Assembly: GCF_044987625.1 (NCBI RefSeq)
Contig: NZ_JBJDSB010000003.1
Location: 248,001-312,000, forward strand
DNA from: Desulfobaculum sp044987625
GTDB taxonomy: Bacteria; Desulfobacterota; Desulfovibrionia; Desulfovibrionales; Desulfovibrionaceae
Reading direction: 5' to 3'
Length of the DNA stretch: 64,000 nt
Below, piece after piece: positions 1-8,396 of this stretch. Each line of letters begins with the position of its first letter. Positions within the stretch are counted from its first letter, which is position 1. A program made the translations under genes and the position numbers. The notes beneath the pieces were generated by a model. That model was not told the origin of the DNA and ran no database searches. It saw nothing but the letters and a program-made list of their open reading frames with translations.

Positions 1-135
1 TCCAAGACCATGGCGGCGCGCAGCGTTCCGGGCCTGTACTTTACGGGCGAGGTTGTGGACGTGACGGGCTGGCTTGGCGGGTACAACCTGCACTGGGCGT
101 GGGCCAGCGGCTTTGCGGCTGGCGAGGCCGTTTAA
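1..135 (+). CDS. NAD(P)/FAD-dependent oxidoreductase, HI0933/BaiN-like (3' end only)
   Basis: Only the last 44 codons are in the window; the frame is open from base 1 to a TAA at 133-135. The peptide contains GLYFTGEVVDVTGWLGGYN followed by HWAWASGFAAG. This is the C-terminal FAD-contacting signature of the HI0933/BaiN family of flavoproteins, in which a Gly-rich loop closes over the flavin. The family reduces or oxidises substrates that are mostly unknown. A strong hairpin follows the stop codon. The family call is firm for so short a piece; the substrate cannot be judged. Confidence 0.8.
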   Translation, partial: SKTMAARSVPGLYFTGEVVDVTGWLGGYNLHWAWASGFAAGEAV

Positions 136-164
136 CAGCCTGCACGGACGCGCGGCGCAAATGG

Positions 165-200
165 CAAAGGGCGGGATGCTGTGAAGCATCCCGCCCTTTG
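165..200. terminator. Bidirectional intrinsic terminator
   Basis: A perfect 15-bp stem (165-179 with 186-200) encloses a 6-nt loop. It lies between the convergent flavoprotein gene and the cyclophilin gene and probably serves both. The T-tract on the plus side is short. Confidence 0.8.
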
Positions 201-254
201 TTGTGCCCTTTGGGCGAAAAGTGCGGCTGGCGGGCGCGGGCCCGGTCGACGCGG

Positions 255-764
255 CTAGTCTTCCACGCGGCTGGTGCTGATGATGGTGATGGGGTCCACC
301 GGCACGTCCTGATGGTAGCCGTAGTTCTTGGTGCGGACCTTGGCAATGGCGTCAACGGCCTCCATGCCTTCCACAACCTGACCAAACGCGCAGTAGCCCC
401 AACCGTCGGGGGTTTCATTGCGGTGGTTCAAAAAGCCGTTGTCCACAAGGTTCACAAAGAACTGCGCCGTGGCGCTGTGCGGGTCCATGGTGCGGGCCAT
501 GGCCACGGTGCCGCGCACGTTGGCGACGCCGTTGTTTGCTTCGTTCTGAATGGGGTCGTGGGTGGGCTTTTCGCGCATCATCATGTCCAGACCGCCGCCC
601 TGCACCATAAAGTTGGGGATAACGCGGTGGAAGATGGTGCCGTTGTAGAATTCCTCATCCACGTAGGTCAGGAAGTTCTTTACGGTTTCGGGGGCCTTGT
701 CCTCGAACAGTTCGATGATGATATCGCCATGGGGCGTCTCAATGCGCACTTTGGGATTGGACAT
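255..764 (-). CDS. Peptidyl-prolyl cis-trans isomerase, cyclophilin type
   Basis: This 169-residue single-domain cyclophilin catalyses proline cis-trans isomerisation. The active-site segment FHRVIPNFMVQGG covers residues 45-57, placing the catalytic Arg at 47, Phe at 52 and Gln at 55. QFFVN at 101-105 and the cyclosporin-site Trp at 122 also match the family. There is no signal peptide, so it acts in the cytoplasm. The ATG at 762-764 is chosen because AAGGAG lies just upstream of it; a longer in-frame extension has no ribosome site and no cyclophilin homology. It is a monocistronic gene ending at the shared terminator. Confidence 0.95.
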   Translation of the reverse strand: MSNPKVRIETPHGDIIIELFEDKAPETVKNFLTYVDEEFYNGTIFHRVIPNFMVQGGGLDMMMREKPTHDPIQNEANNGVANVRGTVAMARTMDPHSATAQFFVNLVDNGFLNHRNETPDGWGYCAFGQVVEGMEAVDAIAKVRTKNYGYHQDVPVDPITIISTSRVED

Positions 765-844
765 ATGTGGATTCTCCTTGGGAATGTGTCGTTGCCGGAC
801 TGCGGGGTCCGAGCCAAGGCCTATAGTGGAAAACGGCGTGGAGG

Positions 845-1840
845 TCATCCCCCGCGGTGAGTCCCCATCCTGAGATACTCCTCACGAAGCCTTGACGGCT
901 GGGTGGTTTCGGCGAAATGCAGGTACAGAAGTTTGAGCATGTTTTTCAGGGCCGGGGCGTAGAGCCGCCGTTCGGCCACCAGCGTTTGTGCGGGAAAGGA
1001 GAAGAGCCACGACGCAAAGGCTTGCGCCCGGTGGCTCGCGCGGTGGGCGGCGTTGACGGCGTGCAGGCCGCGTGCGCCGATGGCCTCGCGCCGCTGCTTG
1101 TCCGCAAGGGCGTCGTTGATGCGTTCCACAAGGCCGCGGACGTCGCCCATGTCATAAAGAAGCAGGTGCTCGCCGTCGGTGAACAGGTCGTCCTGCCCGT
1201 GGCCGATGCGTGGGGTGAGCAGGCAACTGCCTGTGGCAAGGGCCTCAAAGACGCGGAAGTTCAGGTCGCCGCCCTCGCAGTAATTGAGTACCAGCTTCGC
1301 CTTGGGGTACAGCGCGCGGAAGTCGCCGCGCTGGGCCACAAGTCCCGGAATATGCATGGCAAGGCGGTCCAGAAAGCGTTTGCGGCGGGGCGTTGTGCGC
1401 GCGCTGACCGTGCCGATGAAGGCGACGTCCCACTCCTTATGCGCCGCGCGGGGCTGGATGTCGTCAAAGGCGAAGTTGGGTAGCCACAGCACTTGCTGTG
1501 GGGTGAAAGCGCCCTCCAGAAAGGCGGGGATGACGTCGCGCAGGGCCACGGAGCACAGGTCAAAGCACTGGGCGTAGGCCGGGTACCAACTGTGGATGTG
1601 CGCGTCCACACAGTGAAAGGCCGTCAGGCAGGGCCAGTTCTCCACGCTGTCGAGGGGCGGGCTTTGGCTTATGTCGCCGTAGACGGCGGCGTCTGGAACG
1701 CCGCCGCATGCCGCGCAGACTTCGTCAAAGGTGAGCAGGCGTCCCTGCGGCATGGGCACGCGCACCACGGCGTAGCCAAGGCGGGAGAGCGCCGCACTAA
1801 AAAAAGGATTGCCCATCCAGGCGATGGTGGAGGTGTGCAT
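845..1840 (-). CDS. CgeB-like glycosyltransferase
   Basis: This 331-residue protein resembles the CgeB / glycosyltransferase family 1-like proteins. It has an N-terminal half with a GYAVVRVPMPQG-type strand. The C-terminal half has the motif NYCEGGDLNFRVFEALATG and then a stretch GEHLLLYDMGD, typical of the nucleotide-sugar side of GT-B enzymes. A role in surface or flagellin glycosylation is possible but not shown by its neighbours. The ATG at 1840 is used because GGAG lies 5 nt upstream and the longer frame would run into the divergent gene at 2016. The acceptor and the sugar are unknown. Confidence 0.75.
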   Translation of the reverse strand: MHTSTIAWMGNPFFSAALSRLGYAVVRVPMPQGRLLTFDEVCAACGGVPDAAVYGDISQSPPLDSVENWPCLTAFHCVDAHIHSWYPAYAQCFDLCSVALRDVIPAFLEGAFTPQQVLWLPNFAFDDIQPRAAHKEWDVAFIGTVSARTTPRRKRFLDRLAMHIPGLVAQRGDFRALYPKAKLVLNYCEGGDLNFRVFEALATGSCLLTPRIGHGQDDLFTDGEHLLLYDMGDVRGLVERINDALADKQRREAIGARGLHAVNAAHRASHRAQAFASWLFSFPAQTLVAERRLYAPALKNMLKLLYLHFAETTQPSRLREEYLRMGTHRGG

Positions 1841-2015
1841 TATCTCCGTACAATGCGCCGCCAGACTGCCCTGCGTCAAGTTTCGGCCCCATTTCGGACA
1901 AAACCCCGGCGGGTTGGGGCTATCGGCGTGGGTTGAGAACACGGCGTAAAGAGTATACACACACCGGGCGGGCGTCACATGGCGGCCCGAGTACCATAGC
2001 TCGAAGGAGTCTGAC

Positions 2016-2546
2016 ATGAGTGAACTGAAAGTGACGCCGGTTCAGCCCAAGCCGGAATTCGATGTGATGTATTTTCTTGAGGTCTGCGGAGAAACCCGCC
2101 TGAGCCAGGAACTGCTGGAGCAGCTTGAAACCGCATGGAACGACTGGAAGGACCGCATGGCGGCCTTTAAGCTCGTGCCGTCCATGGCCAAGAATGACGA
2201 CGGCTTTCTCTTCATCTACCTGAACGAGAGCGTCGAGGACGCCGTGGAGAAGGCGTGGCAGGAGTCCCCGGAAAACGGGATGTTCTTCCACAATCTTGCC
2301 ATCACGCTGGTGATGTGCAGCGCCCAGAGCCTTGTTCCCGAGCTTCTTGAAAGCTGTACGCCGCTTCCGCGTCCCATGTCCGAAGTGCTGGACTTCTTCG
2401 AGACCAGCGGGCTGGAGTGGAACGAGCAGATTGGCTCCCTGAACCGCCAGTACGCCGTGTACACGCCCATGCCGTACCGTGGCGGCTGTGAAATCTGCAT
2501 GCAGAGCGACACCTGCCCCAACTCCACACTGCGGGGGAACGCCTAG
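2016..2546 (+). CDS. Conserved hypothetical protein with C-terminal cysteine cluster
   Basis: I do not recognise this 176-residue soluble protein. It has a good ribosome site (AAGGAG at 2004-2009) and is followed after 2 nt by another unknown gene, so the two are probably co-translated. The body is mixed alpha/beta and acidic. The C-terminus has the cysteine pattern CEICMQSDTCPN, which could bind zinc or an iron-sulfur cluster; this is inference. There is no signal peptide or membrane segment. Base composition and codon use match the neighbours, so it looks native. Confidence 0.75.
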   Translation: MSELKVTPVQPKPEFDVMYFLEVCGETRLSQELLEQLETAWNDWKDRMAAFKLVPSMAKNDDGFLFIYLNESVEDAVEKAWQESPENGMFFHNLAITLVMCSAQSLVPELLESCTPLPRPMSEVLDFFETSGLEWNEQIGSLNRQYAVYTPMPYRGGCEICMQSDTCPNSTLRGNA

Positions 2547-2548
2547 CT

Positions 2549-3016
2549 ATGTCCATGGACCCCCAGACCATGCGGGCGCATATCCGGACCGTCCTGCACC
2601 AGAAGCTGGACCAGAGTCCCGAGCGCAGAAAAGAGGCCCTGCAGGAATTCTTTGGCGTGACCATGGGGGCCGAAGTGGACCCCCGCGCTACGGAAAAATT
2701 GGCGGATTGCGTGCCGCCCATCCTGCCCGACCTCTACGAGAAGTGGATTGGCATGTTTATGGACCGTCTGTTCGAGACGGTGCCGCAGGACCACCTGGAC
2801 ATGCTGTGCGACGGCAAGGAAGAAAATAATGCCGCGTTGACCCTTATCTATTTGATGTTCCTTGAGTCCGAACGCATGGAAAAGCAGATTGATGAGGATT
2901 TGCGCTCCTACGGGCTGGAGCATACTGGTGACCACGACCTTGGCGACTTGGCCTCGTCGTACATCCGGGCAAAGATGACCCAGCTTGGCAAGTCCATCAA
3001 AGGGCTGGAGGAGTAA
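2549..3016 (+). CDS. Conserved hypothetical protein
   Basis: This 155-residue, mostly helical, acidic protein is of unknown function. It starts 2 nt after the stop of the preceding unknown gene, so the two form an operon closed by a hairpin at 3049-3080. The second Met (2555) is an alternative start. There are no membrane segments, signal peptide or known catalytic motifs. Regular Leu/Ile spacing in the second half suggests a helical bundle. Confidence 0.75.
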   Translation: MSMDPQTMRAHIRTVLHQKLDQSPERRKEALQEFFGVTMGAEVDPRATEKLADCVPPILPDLYEKWIGMFMDRLFETVPQDHLDMLCDGKEENNAALTLIYLMFLESERMEKQIDEDLRSYGLEHTGDHDLGDLASSYIRAKMTQLGKSIKGLEE

Positions 3017-3048
3017 TCCGCCTCTGCCTCCCCGTCTTGCAATGAGAA

Positions 3049-3080
3049 CGGCCCGCTTCGCAGTATGCGAGGCGGGCCGT
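3049..3080. terminator. Hairpin between convergent genes
   Basis: ACGGCCCGCTTCGCA pairs with 3066-3080 across a 2-nt centre with one G-T wobble. It lies between the unknown operon and the convergent RRM gene. There is no T-tract, so it may be a weak or factor-assisted terminator. Confidence 0.6.
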
Positions 3081-3120
3081 ATTGTATGTAGGGGGTAGAG
3101 TTAGCTGCAGCGCAGCGGTG

Positions 3121-3381
3121 TTACCACCTTCTGGGCTGGCGGGGTCGTGCTTCATTGATGCGCAGGGCGCGTCCACCAAGGGAGGCCTCCTGCAGGCTGT
3201 CGATGGCGGCCAGCGCTTCGTTGGCGCTCATCTCGACGAAACCGAAACCGCGAGAGCGCCCCGTGTCGCGGTCTTCGATAATCTTGACGGAGTGCACTTC
3301 GCCGTAACTTTCGAAAAGTTCACGGATTTCGTCCTCAGTGCTGCTCCAGGGCAGGTTCCCTACGTAAATCGACTTGACCAT
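3121..3381 (-). CDS. RRM-domain RNA-binding protein
   Basis: An 86-residue protein made of a single RNA recognition motif. RNP2 is IYVGNL near the N-terminus and RNP1 is RGFGFVEM in the middle. The C-terminal tail is basic (ARPRQPRRW). Such small RRM proteins in bacteria bind single-stranded RNA and are often cold-inducible; the targets here are unknown. The ATG at 3381 sits 8 nt after AGGAG; a TTG two codons upstream is possible but too close to that site. The protein is cytoplasmic and monocistronic. Confidence 0.93.
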   Translation of the reverse strand: MVKSIYVGNLPWSSTEDEIRELFESYGEVHSVKIIEDRDTGRSRGFGFVEMSANEALAAIDSLQEASLGGRALRINEARPRQPRRW

Positions 3382-3580
3382 TTCCAAAACTCCTTAAAAA
3401 GATCGTGAAACACAACCCGCAGAACCCATGTCGAGGGTGGGTACAAAACTGCGAGACATTTAATAGTACTCCGCGTTATAGGGTATAAAGTCAAGTGGAA
3501 ATGCATTTTTCACTGGTTGGTGCATGATTTCCGGTTCTTTTGTTTGCGGAAATAGGTCCGTGATTGGCGGATAAACACAT

Positions 3581-4396
3581 ATGGCTGGTGTTATGCTTCG
3601 TTGTGTGGGTGCTTCATGGCGCTGTGGCGTTGTCTTGCTCGTTTGTGGATTGGTTGGCCTGTTGTGTGTCGTGCTGACACATGCCGCGGACGTATCCGAT
3701 ACAGACGCCTCGCCGCGTGTTGCATGCACGGTGCGTGAGCGCATTCCCCATGATTCACGGGCCTTTACGCAGGGGCTGTTTTTCGCCGGTGGCGCTCTGT
3801 ATGAAACAACGGGGCGCTACGGGCACTCCGGCTTGCGGCAGGTGGAGGCGCGTAGTGGGCGCGTTATGAAGGTGTGGCCCCTGAGTCCAACAGTGTTTGG
3901 CGAGGGCGCAACAGCGGCGGGGGAGCGCATTGTGATGCTGACGTGGAAGGCAGGGCGGGCGCTGGTCTTCGACCCCGCCACGGAGTGCGTGACGGCGACC
4001 TTTACCTACGACGGCGAGGGCTGGGGGCTGACGTGGGACGGGCAGCGGCTGTGGCAGAGTGACGGCTCGCAGTACCTGACCGTGCGCGACGTACGCACCT
4101 TTGCCCCTGTGCGGCGCGTGGAAGTGACGGATGCAGGGCGCCCCGTGCGCGCCCTGAACGAGCTGGAGTGGGTGGACGGCGAGATATGGGCCAATGTGTG
4201 GCACAGCGACAGCATCGCCGTGATTGACCCGGCGACAGGCGTTGTGACGCGGTGGGTGGATTGCGCATCCATTGCCAGACAGGAGCGCGCCCGCGGCGGC
4301 GGGGTGCTCAATGGCATTGCATGGGATGCCGCGGGCGAGAGGTTGTATGTGACCGGGAAAAACTGGGGCAATATGTACGTGATAGACGCACAGTAG
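3581..4396 (+). CDS. Glutaminyl-peptide cyclotransferase, exported
   Basis: A 271-residue protein with an N-terminal hydrophobic segment (about residues 16-33) ending at THAAD, a likely signal peptide, so it acts outside the cytoplasm. The body matches the glutamine cyclotransferase family (beta-propeller), with FTQGLFF, YGHSGLRQV, WGLTWDGQRLW, LNELEWVDGEIWANVW and VLNGIAWD repeats. The enzyme converts N-terminal Gln to pyroglutamate. The ribosome site is weak, and the fifth codon (ATG at 3593) is an alternative start. It is a single gene with no clear partners. Confidence 0.88.
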   Translation: MAGVMLRCVGASWRCGVVLLVCGLVGLLCVVLTHAADVSDTDASPRVACTVRERIPHDSRAFTQGLFFAGGALYETTGRYGHSGLRQVEARSGRVMKVWPLSPTVFGEGATAAGERIVMLTWKAGRALVFDPATECVTATFTYDGEGWGLTWDGQRLWQSDGSQYLTVRDVRTFAPVRRVEVTDAGRPVRALNELEWVDGEIWANVWHSDSIAVIDPATGVVTRWVDCASIARQERARGGGVLNGIAWDAAGERLYVTGKNWGNMYVIDAQ

Positions 4397-4618
4397 GTGT
4401 TGTGGGGTGGTTATTCATGTGGTGGCGGTTGGTTGGTGACGCGTGTGGATGCAGTGTTGGCCGGAGTTTTGAGAAAATCAAGACGGCGTCGTGTATTTTG
4501 CGTGGGAACTGCCTGGGGCTGTCTAGAAAAAGTCTTGATGAAAAGCATGGGCGTGTGTATATACTTGTCTGTAGAAGTGTTTGAACCTTGTATGGCGCTT
4601 TCCTGAAAGGGAGGAGGC

Positions 4619-5044
4619 ATGGCACAGGTTGCGGCGCGGGTATCCCCCGAGCATGAACAGTGGCTCAAGGAATATTTCCGGACCAAGAGCGCTGGAGCGG
4701 AGTTCGTCGTCCCGTGGGCTGTGGATACCTTTTTCCGGTCCATCAATCAGGTGAAGGGCATGTTTTCCACACCGGAACTCATGACCATCCTTGAAGCGCA
4801 CAAGGAAGTGAAACTCCTCCCGGACCAGTCCCGCCTTGCCTATTTGCAACTCCGGCTTCAGGACGCCTGCGACATCAGCCTGCTGCACACGAGGCACGGC
4901 GCCAGCAAGGCGAATCTGGAAGCCAAGCTCAAACGTCTTAATGACACACAGGCCGCATCGCTCATGATTTGGGCCGCGGCCTATTGGGTCAGCAAGCGCT
5001 GGAAGGAAGTGAACATGGAGGACTATGTTCGCGCCGTAAGCTGA
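4619..5044 (+). CDS. Conserved hypothetical protein
   Basis: A 141-residue soluble, helix-rich protein that I do not recognise. A strong ribosome site (GGGAGGAGG) precedes the ATG and a strong terminator follows, so the gene is real. A Trp-rich segment (ASLMIWAAAYWVSKRWKEV) near the C-terminus may be amphipathic. There is no signal peptide and no known motif. Confidence 0.8.
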   Translation: MAQVAARVSPEHEQWLKEYFRTKSAGAEFVVPWAVDTFFRSINQVKGMFSTPELMTILEAHKEVKLLPDQSRLAYLQLRLQDACDISLLHTRHGASKANLEAKLKRLNDTQAASLMIWAAAYWVSKRWKEVNMEDYVRAVS

Positions 5045-5069
5045 CAGCGCGCGTTCTTCGTCCCCTTGC

Positions 5070-5114
5070 GCGCCAGAGCCGCCCGGAGCATTCCGGGCGG
5101 CTCTGGCGCGTTTT
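5070..5114 (+). terminator. Intrinsic terminator
   Basis: A perfect 18-bp stem (5070-5087 with 5092-5109) has a 4-nt loop and is followed by GTTTTG. It closes the gene ending at 5044. Confidence 0.85.
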
Positions 5115-5257
5115 GCGTCCTGCCACCGAGGGCTACGCGGCAGGGAGGGTAAAGAACCGGGGGATGCCGCCGATAGGACAAATGTGGCGGTGTGGTGTGC
5201 GAGGGGTCTTTTGCCGTCCGCGCGCCAAGGACAGCAGCCTCAAGCGGGAGTACCCGA

Positions 5258-5947
5258 ATGATGCAGCGATGTGGACTATTCATGATGACTGTGCTGGTTG
5301 TCGGCCTGCTTGCCGGGTGCCAGTCGCAGCTTCCTGTGGCGTCGTCCTATCCCATGGAGACGCAGCACAAGATGCAGGCGGCGCGGCACTGGGACATTTT
5401 GGCCGAGGACGTGGCAAAGCAGAGTAAAAAGGCGCTGGACGACCGCGTGGAACTGCGCCTGTTGGCCATTGACGTCATCCCCGATGCGCAGGGTCCGTTT
5501 GCAGAGGTTTTTCGCGAGCTGCTGCGCTCGCACCTTGTGCACGAGGGCCTGCAGGTGTCGGACAAGGATGAAGGCCAGCTCGAACTGCGCTTTAAGGTGC
5601 AGATGGTGAAGCACGGCAAGCGGTTTCAGCGTACACCGCCGGGGCTTTTGTCGGTGCTTGGCGCTGGCATTGCCGTCAGCCGCGACCTTGGCGCGGACGC
5701 CATTTATGCGGCCAGTGCGGCGGGCATTCTGGCGGACGTGGCCATCGGCACCTTGCCGGGCTACAGCTCGCACGAGGTCATCATCACGTCCAGCATGGTT
5801 TGGCGCAATCGTTTCGTGACGCACTCGTCCAGCATTTATTACATCAACGACGGGGATAACCGCCACTATGGCAAGCCGATTCCGCCCGTTGGGGGCGACG
5901 GCCTTCCCGCCTACACCACCAAAAGTATGTCTGTGACCAATAACTAG
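5258..5947 (+). CDS. Putative lipoprotein, paired with FlgO-like gene
   Basis: A 229-residue protein starting at the first of two tandem ATG codons. A hydrophobic signal (LFMMTVLVVGLLAGC) ends in a lipobox with Cys20 as the likely acylation site. The next part (LAEDVAKQSKKALDD, then LRLLAIDVIP) resembles the start of FlgO-like domains. I cannot assign a function beyond that. The next gene begins 7-13 nt downstream and also encodes a lipoprotein, so they form an operon and may work together at the outer membrane. Confidence 0.8.
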   Translation: MMQRCGLFMMTVLVVGLLAGCQSQLPVASSYPMETQHKMQAARHWDILAEDVAKQSKKALDDRVELRLLAIDVIPDAQGPFAEVFRELLRSHLVHEGLQVSDKDEGQLELRFKVQMVKHGKRFQRTPPGLLSVLGAGIAVSRDLGADAIYAASAAGILADVAIGTLPGYSSHEVIITSSMVWRNRFVTHSSSIYYINDGDNRHYGKPIPPVGGDGLPAYTTKSMSVTNN

Positions 5948-5960
5948 CGAGGCAGTGAAA

Positions 5961-6746
5961 GTGTCCATCCGTTCTCTCGTGAAATCCGTTCTCCTGTTCC
6001 TGTTCTGCTGCGCCGCTGTGGGATGCACGGTGCGGGACACAAGCCAGCAGGGGGCCACCGGGCCTTACCGCCAGACCGTTGGCGGCTCCTTTGAGGGCGA
6101 CGCCCTTGTCGCCGGCAGTTTTGTGGCCGCCGACGGGCTGGCCGCCAACCTGAAAAACCGCGTCCCCGAGGGCACGCGCATCCTTGCCGCCACCTTTGTG
6201 GACCGCGAGGATTTTGAATCGTCCTCGCCCTTTGGGCGGCTGGTGTCGTCGCAGGTGGTTTCGCGCCTTGTGCAGGCGGGGTATGATGTGATGGAAATCC
6301 GGCTGCGCAAGGAAATCGGCGTGCGCGCCGGCGAGGGCGAATTTGCCCTCACCCGCGAGACTGCGCGCCTGATGCAGCAGAAGTTCGACGCCGAGGCCAT
6401 CCTTGCCGGGTGCTATACCGTGGACGCGCACAATGTGTTTGTGGCCGCGCAGGTGGTGCGCCTTGATGACGGCGTTATCGTTTCCGCCTACGACTGGGCG
6501 CTGCCCAACCGCGGCGTGGTGTCGCGCCTGCTGTCGCCCAAGGCTCCGCAGGAGGACTTTGAACGCTTGGTGCGTGCGCCCCTTGGCGAAGCGCGCCCCA
6601 TGGCGCCCGTTAAACGGGTGGCGGCCCCGGCGGCTCCCGTGCGGCAGGAGAACATCACCGACGAGGCGCCTGCCAAGGCCGCCCCGGCCACGCCCAAGAC
6701 GCAGGGCGAAATATTCCGTTTGTTCCCGCCACAGCGCGTGCAGTAG
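5961..6746 (+). CDS. FlgO-family outer membrane lipoprotein
   Basis: About 261 residues. The signal peptide ends in AAVGC, a lipobox. The middle contains the FlgO-type fold: ILAATFVDREDFESSSPFG, LVSSQVVSRLVQAGYDV, LMQQKFDAEAILAGCYT and VRLDDGVIVSAYDW. In Vibrio, FlgO is an outer-membrane protein needed for flagellum stability, but no flagellar genes are near here. GTG at 5961 is preferred because GAGG lies 8 nt upstream; GTG at 5955 is only 2 nt from that site. The C-terminus is Ala/Pro-rich and probably disordered. Confidence 0.82.
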   Translation: MSIRSLVKSVLLFLFCCAAVGCTVRDTSQQGATGPYRQTVGGSFEGDALVAGSFVAADGLAANLKNRVPEGTRILAATFVDREDFESSSPFGRLVSSQVVSRLVQAGYDVMEIRLRKEIGVRAGEGEFALTRETARLMQQKFDAEAILAGCYTVDAHNVFVAAQVVRLDDGVIVSAYDWALPNRGVVSRLLSPKAPQEDFERLVRAPLGEARPMAPVKRVAAPAAPVRQENITDEAPAKAAPATPKTQGEIFRLFPPQRVQ

Positions 6747-6764
6747 CGCGGACAGAAGGCAAAG

Positions 6765-6803
6765 AAAAAGCCCGGAGCGGTGTAGACCGCTTCCGGGCTT
6801 TTT
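6765..6803. terminator. Bidirectional intrinsic terminator
   Basis: AAAAAGCCCGGA-GCGGT pairs with ACCGCTTCCGGGCTTTTT (one bulged base), giving T-tracts in both directions. It lies between the FlgO-like gene and the convergent small gene at 6826. Confidence 0.9.
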
Positions 6804-6825
6804 GTGTGTTGTGTCGGGGTGCGCC

Positions 6826-7035
6826 TTAGCTGGCCGCGCCGAGACCGCCATCAAATGCGAGGTTGATGGTCTGGCTGACCTGTACAATAACCTGATTGTC
6901 CTTCTCCACGTAGCGGACGTTGCGCTCCGGGTAAAGGGCCATGTCTTCGGCCACAAATTCCCAGCGCTGAACTTCGCGGGCTACTTCTTCATTCAGGACG
7001 GGAAAGACGGCGACTGTCACCCATTCGTTATCCAT
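6826..7035 (-). CDS. Small hypothetical protein
   Basis: A 69-residue acidic protein (starts MDNEWVTVAVFPVLNEEVA) of unknown function. The strong AGGAGG ribosome site 6 nt before the ATG and the position between sppA and a terminator argue that it is translated. It begins 27 nt after the sppA stop, so it is the last gene of that operon. There is no membrane segment and no known domain. Confidence 0.75.
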   Translation of the reverse strand: MDNEWVTVAVFPVLNEEVAREVQRWEFVAEDMALYPERNVRYVEKDNQVIVQVSQTINLAFDGGLGAAS

Positions 7036-7062
7036 TGCAATCCTCCTAGATGCGCCATCTGG

Positions 7063-8073
7063 CTAGTTGCCTGCCGCGCCGCCAAGGGCGGGCGTCCACA
7101 GGTGGTAAAAGCCGGTGCGGGGCGTGGAGAGGACATCCGGCAGGACAAGGGTTGTCCCGCCCGTGAGGGGTCCAGACCACGAACCGGTGGCGGTGTTGTA
7201 CAGGTTGTCATCAGGGAAGCGGGTGCGGCGGTAGACCACCACGCGCGCATCCTCAGAAAGTTCGGCAAGGTCGCGGGCCTTGGCAAGGGCGTCTTCGGTA
7301 TATCCCGTGGCGTCCACCAGTCCCAGCCGTACGGCCTCGTTTGCCATGAGCACACGTGCATCGGCTACCGCGTCTAGTGCCTTCTGGTCAAGTCTTCTCC
7401 GCGCCTTCACCGCCTGAAGGAAGCGCGAATTCATGTCGTCTATCATGTTTTGCAGCAGCTTCCGCTCCTTTTCGGGGCTGGCGCGGAAGGGGGACCCCAT
7501 GTCCTTGAGCGCGCCGGATTTGATGACCATGGTCGACACGCCCACCTTTTCCATCAGTCCATGCAGCTTGGGAACGATGAGCACCGTGCCGATGGATCCC
7601 GTCACGGTGGTGGGGTGCGCCACAATGTGGTCCGCCGCAATGCTGACATAATAGCCGCCACTGGCCGCCACATTGTGCATCAGCGCCACCACGGGCCGGC
7701 CCGTGCGCTGCCGGAAGGCCATCACTTCATGATACAGCGTGTCCGACGCCACAACCGTGCCGCCCGGAGAGTCCACCATCAGCACCACGGCGCGGATGGC
7801 CGGGTCCGCCTCGGCCCGGCGCAGGTGCGAGACCACCTCCTGCACCAGACTGGGCCGAGCGCCAAGGGAGGGGCCAAACTCGCGCGGCGGCGCTGTGGAA
7901 ATAGTCCCCGTGACGGGAATGACCAGCACTTTTTCCGGCGCAGTGCCGGAGATGACGCTTTCTGCCAGCGGCTGGCCAGCCCCGTCGCCGAACAGGGAAA
8001 TCTTGGGCGCGCAGGCGGTAAGGCTGGCGGCGGCGAGGAGCACGATGCTCAGGAGCACAAGACGGCGGGACAT
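7063..8073 (-). CDS. sppA: Signal peptide peptidase SppA, 36-kDa type
   Basis: A 336-residue S49 serine protease that degrades cleaved signal peptides in the membrane. The N-terminal hydrophobic segment ends in SLTAC, so it may be anchored as a lipoprotein. The catalytic Ser lies in NVAASGGYYVS and the general-base Lys in the VIKSGALKDMGSPFR region. VDSPGGTVVASD forms the clp-crotonase-like core. The start at 8073 follows AAGGAGG; upstream in-frame sequence is low-complexity and not conserved-looking. The small gene at 6826 is probably co-transcribed. Confidence 0.92.
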   Translation of the reverse strand: MSRRLVLLSIVLLAAASLTACAPKISLFGDGAGQPLAESVISGTAPEKVLVIPVTGTISTAPPREFGPSLGARPSLVQEVVSHLRRAEADPAIRAVVLMVDSPGGTVVASDTLYHEVMAFRQRTGRPVVALMHNVAASGGYYVSIAADHIVAHPTTVTGSIGTVLIVPKLHGLMEKVGVSTMVIKSGALKDMGSPFRASPEKERKLLQNMIDDMNSRFLQAVKARRRLDQKALDAVADARVLMANEAVRLGLVDATGYTEDALAKARDLAELSEDARVVVYRRTRFPDDNLYNTATGSWSGPLTGGTTLVLPDVLSTPRTGFYHLWTPALGGAAGN

Positions 8074-8252
8074 GGCGGCCTCCTTGAGGGTGTGGGCGCG
8101 GTAAAAGGGATGCAATGGAGACGCGAGGATAGCACAGGTGCAGAGAGGGGAACAGCGCAGGGCTGGTGGAAAGGGAAGAGGGCGGCGCCTTGCGGCGGAG
8201 AGTGCGCAGGCCGCGTAGTGGGCCGTTCGTGGGGGGCGGGAACGTTGGCGCA

Positions 8253-8293
8253 ATGTGGCTTCTCATTTTCGATTCCTCAGAGAACCGCCACAT
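8253..8293. other. Imperfect hairpin in the sppA upstream region
   Basis: ATGTGGC-TTCTC pairs with GAGAA-CC-GCCACAT. It lies in the 323-bp gap between sppA (start 8073) and mrpORP (end 8397). The rest of the gap shows no gene. The role is unknown; it could be part of a leader or an operator. Confidence 0.3.
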
Positions 8294-8338
8294 AGCCTCG
8301 CATACAAATAGCGCACAGAATCGCGCACAACAGCGTAC

Positions 8339-8373
8339 AAAAAACCGGCCGAAGGCAAAGCGCCTTCGGCCGG
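8339..8373 (-). terminator. Intrinsic terminator of the ORP operon
   Basis: CCGGCCGAAGGC pairs with GCCTTCGGCCGG around a 5-nt loop. On the minus strand the stem is followed by TTTTTT. It lies just after the mrpORP stop codon. Confidence 0.85.
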
Positions 8374-8396
8374 GTATATGACGGGGTGGGTGCGGA

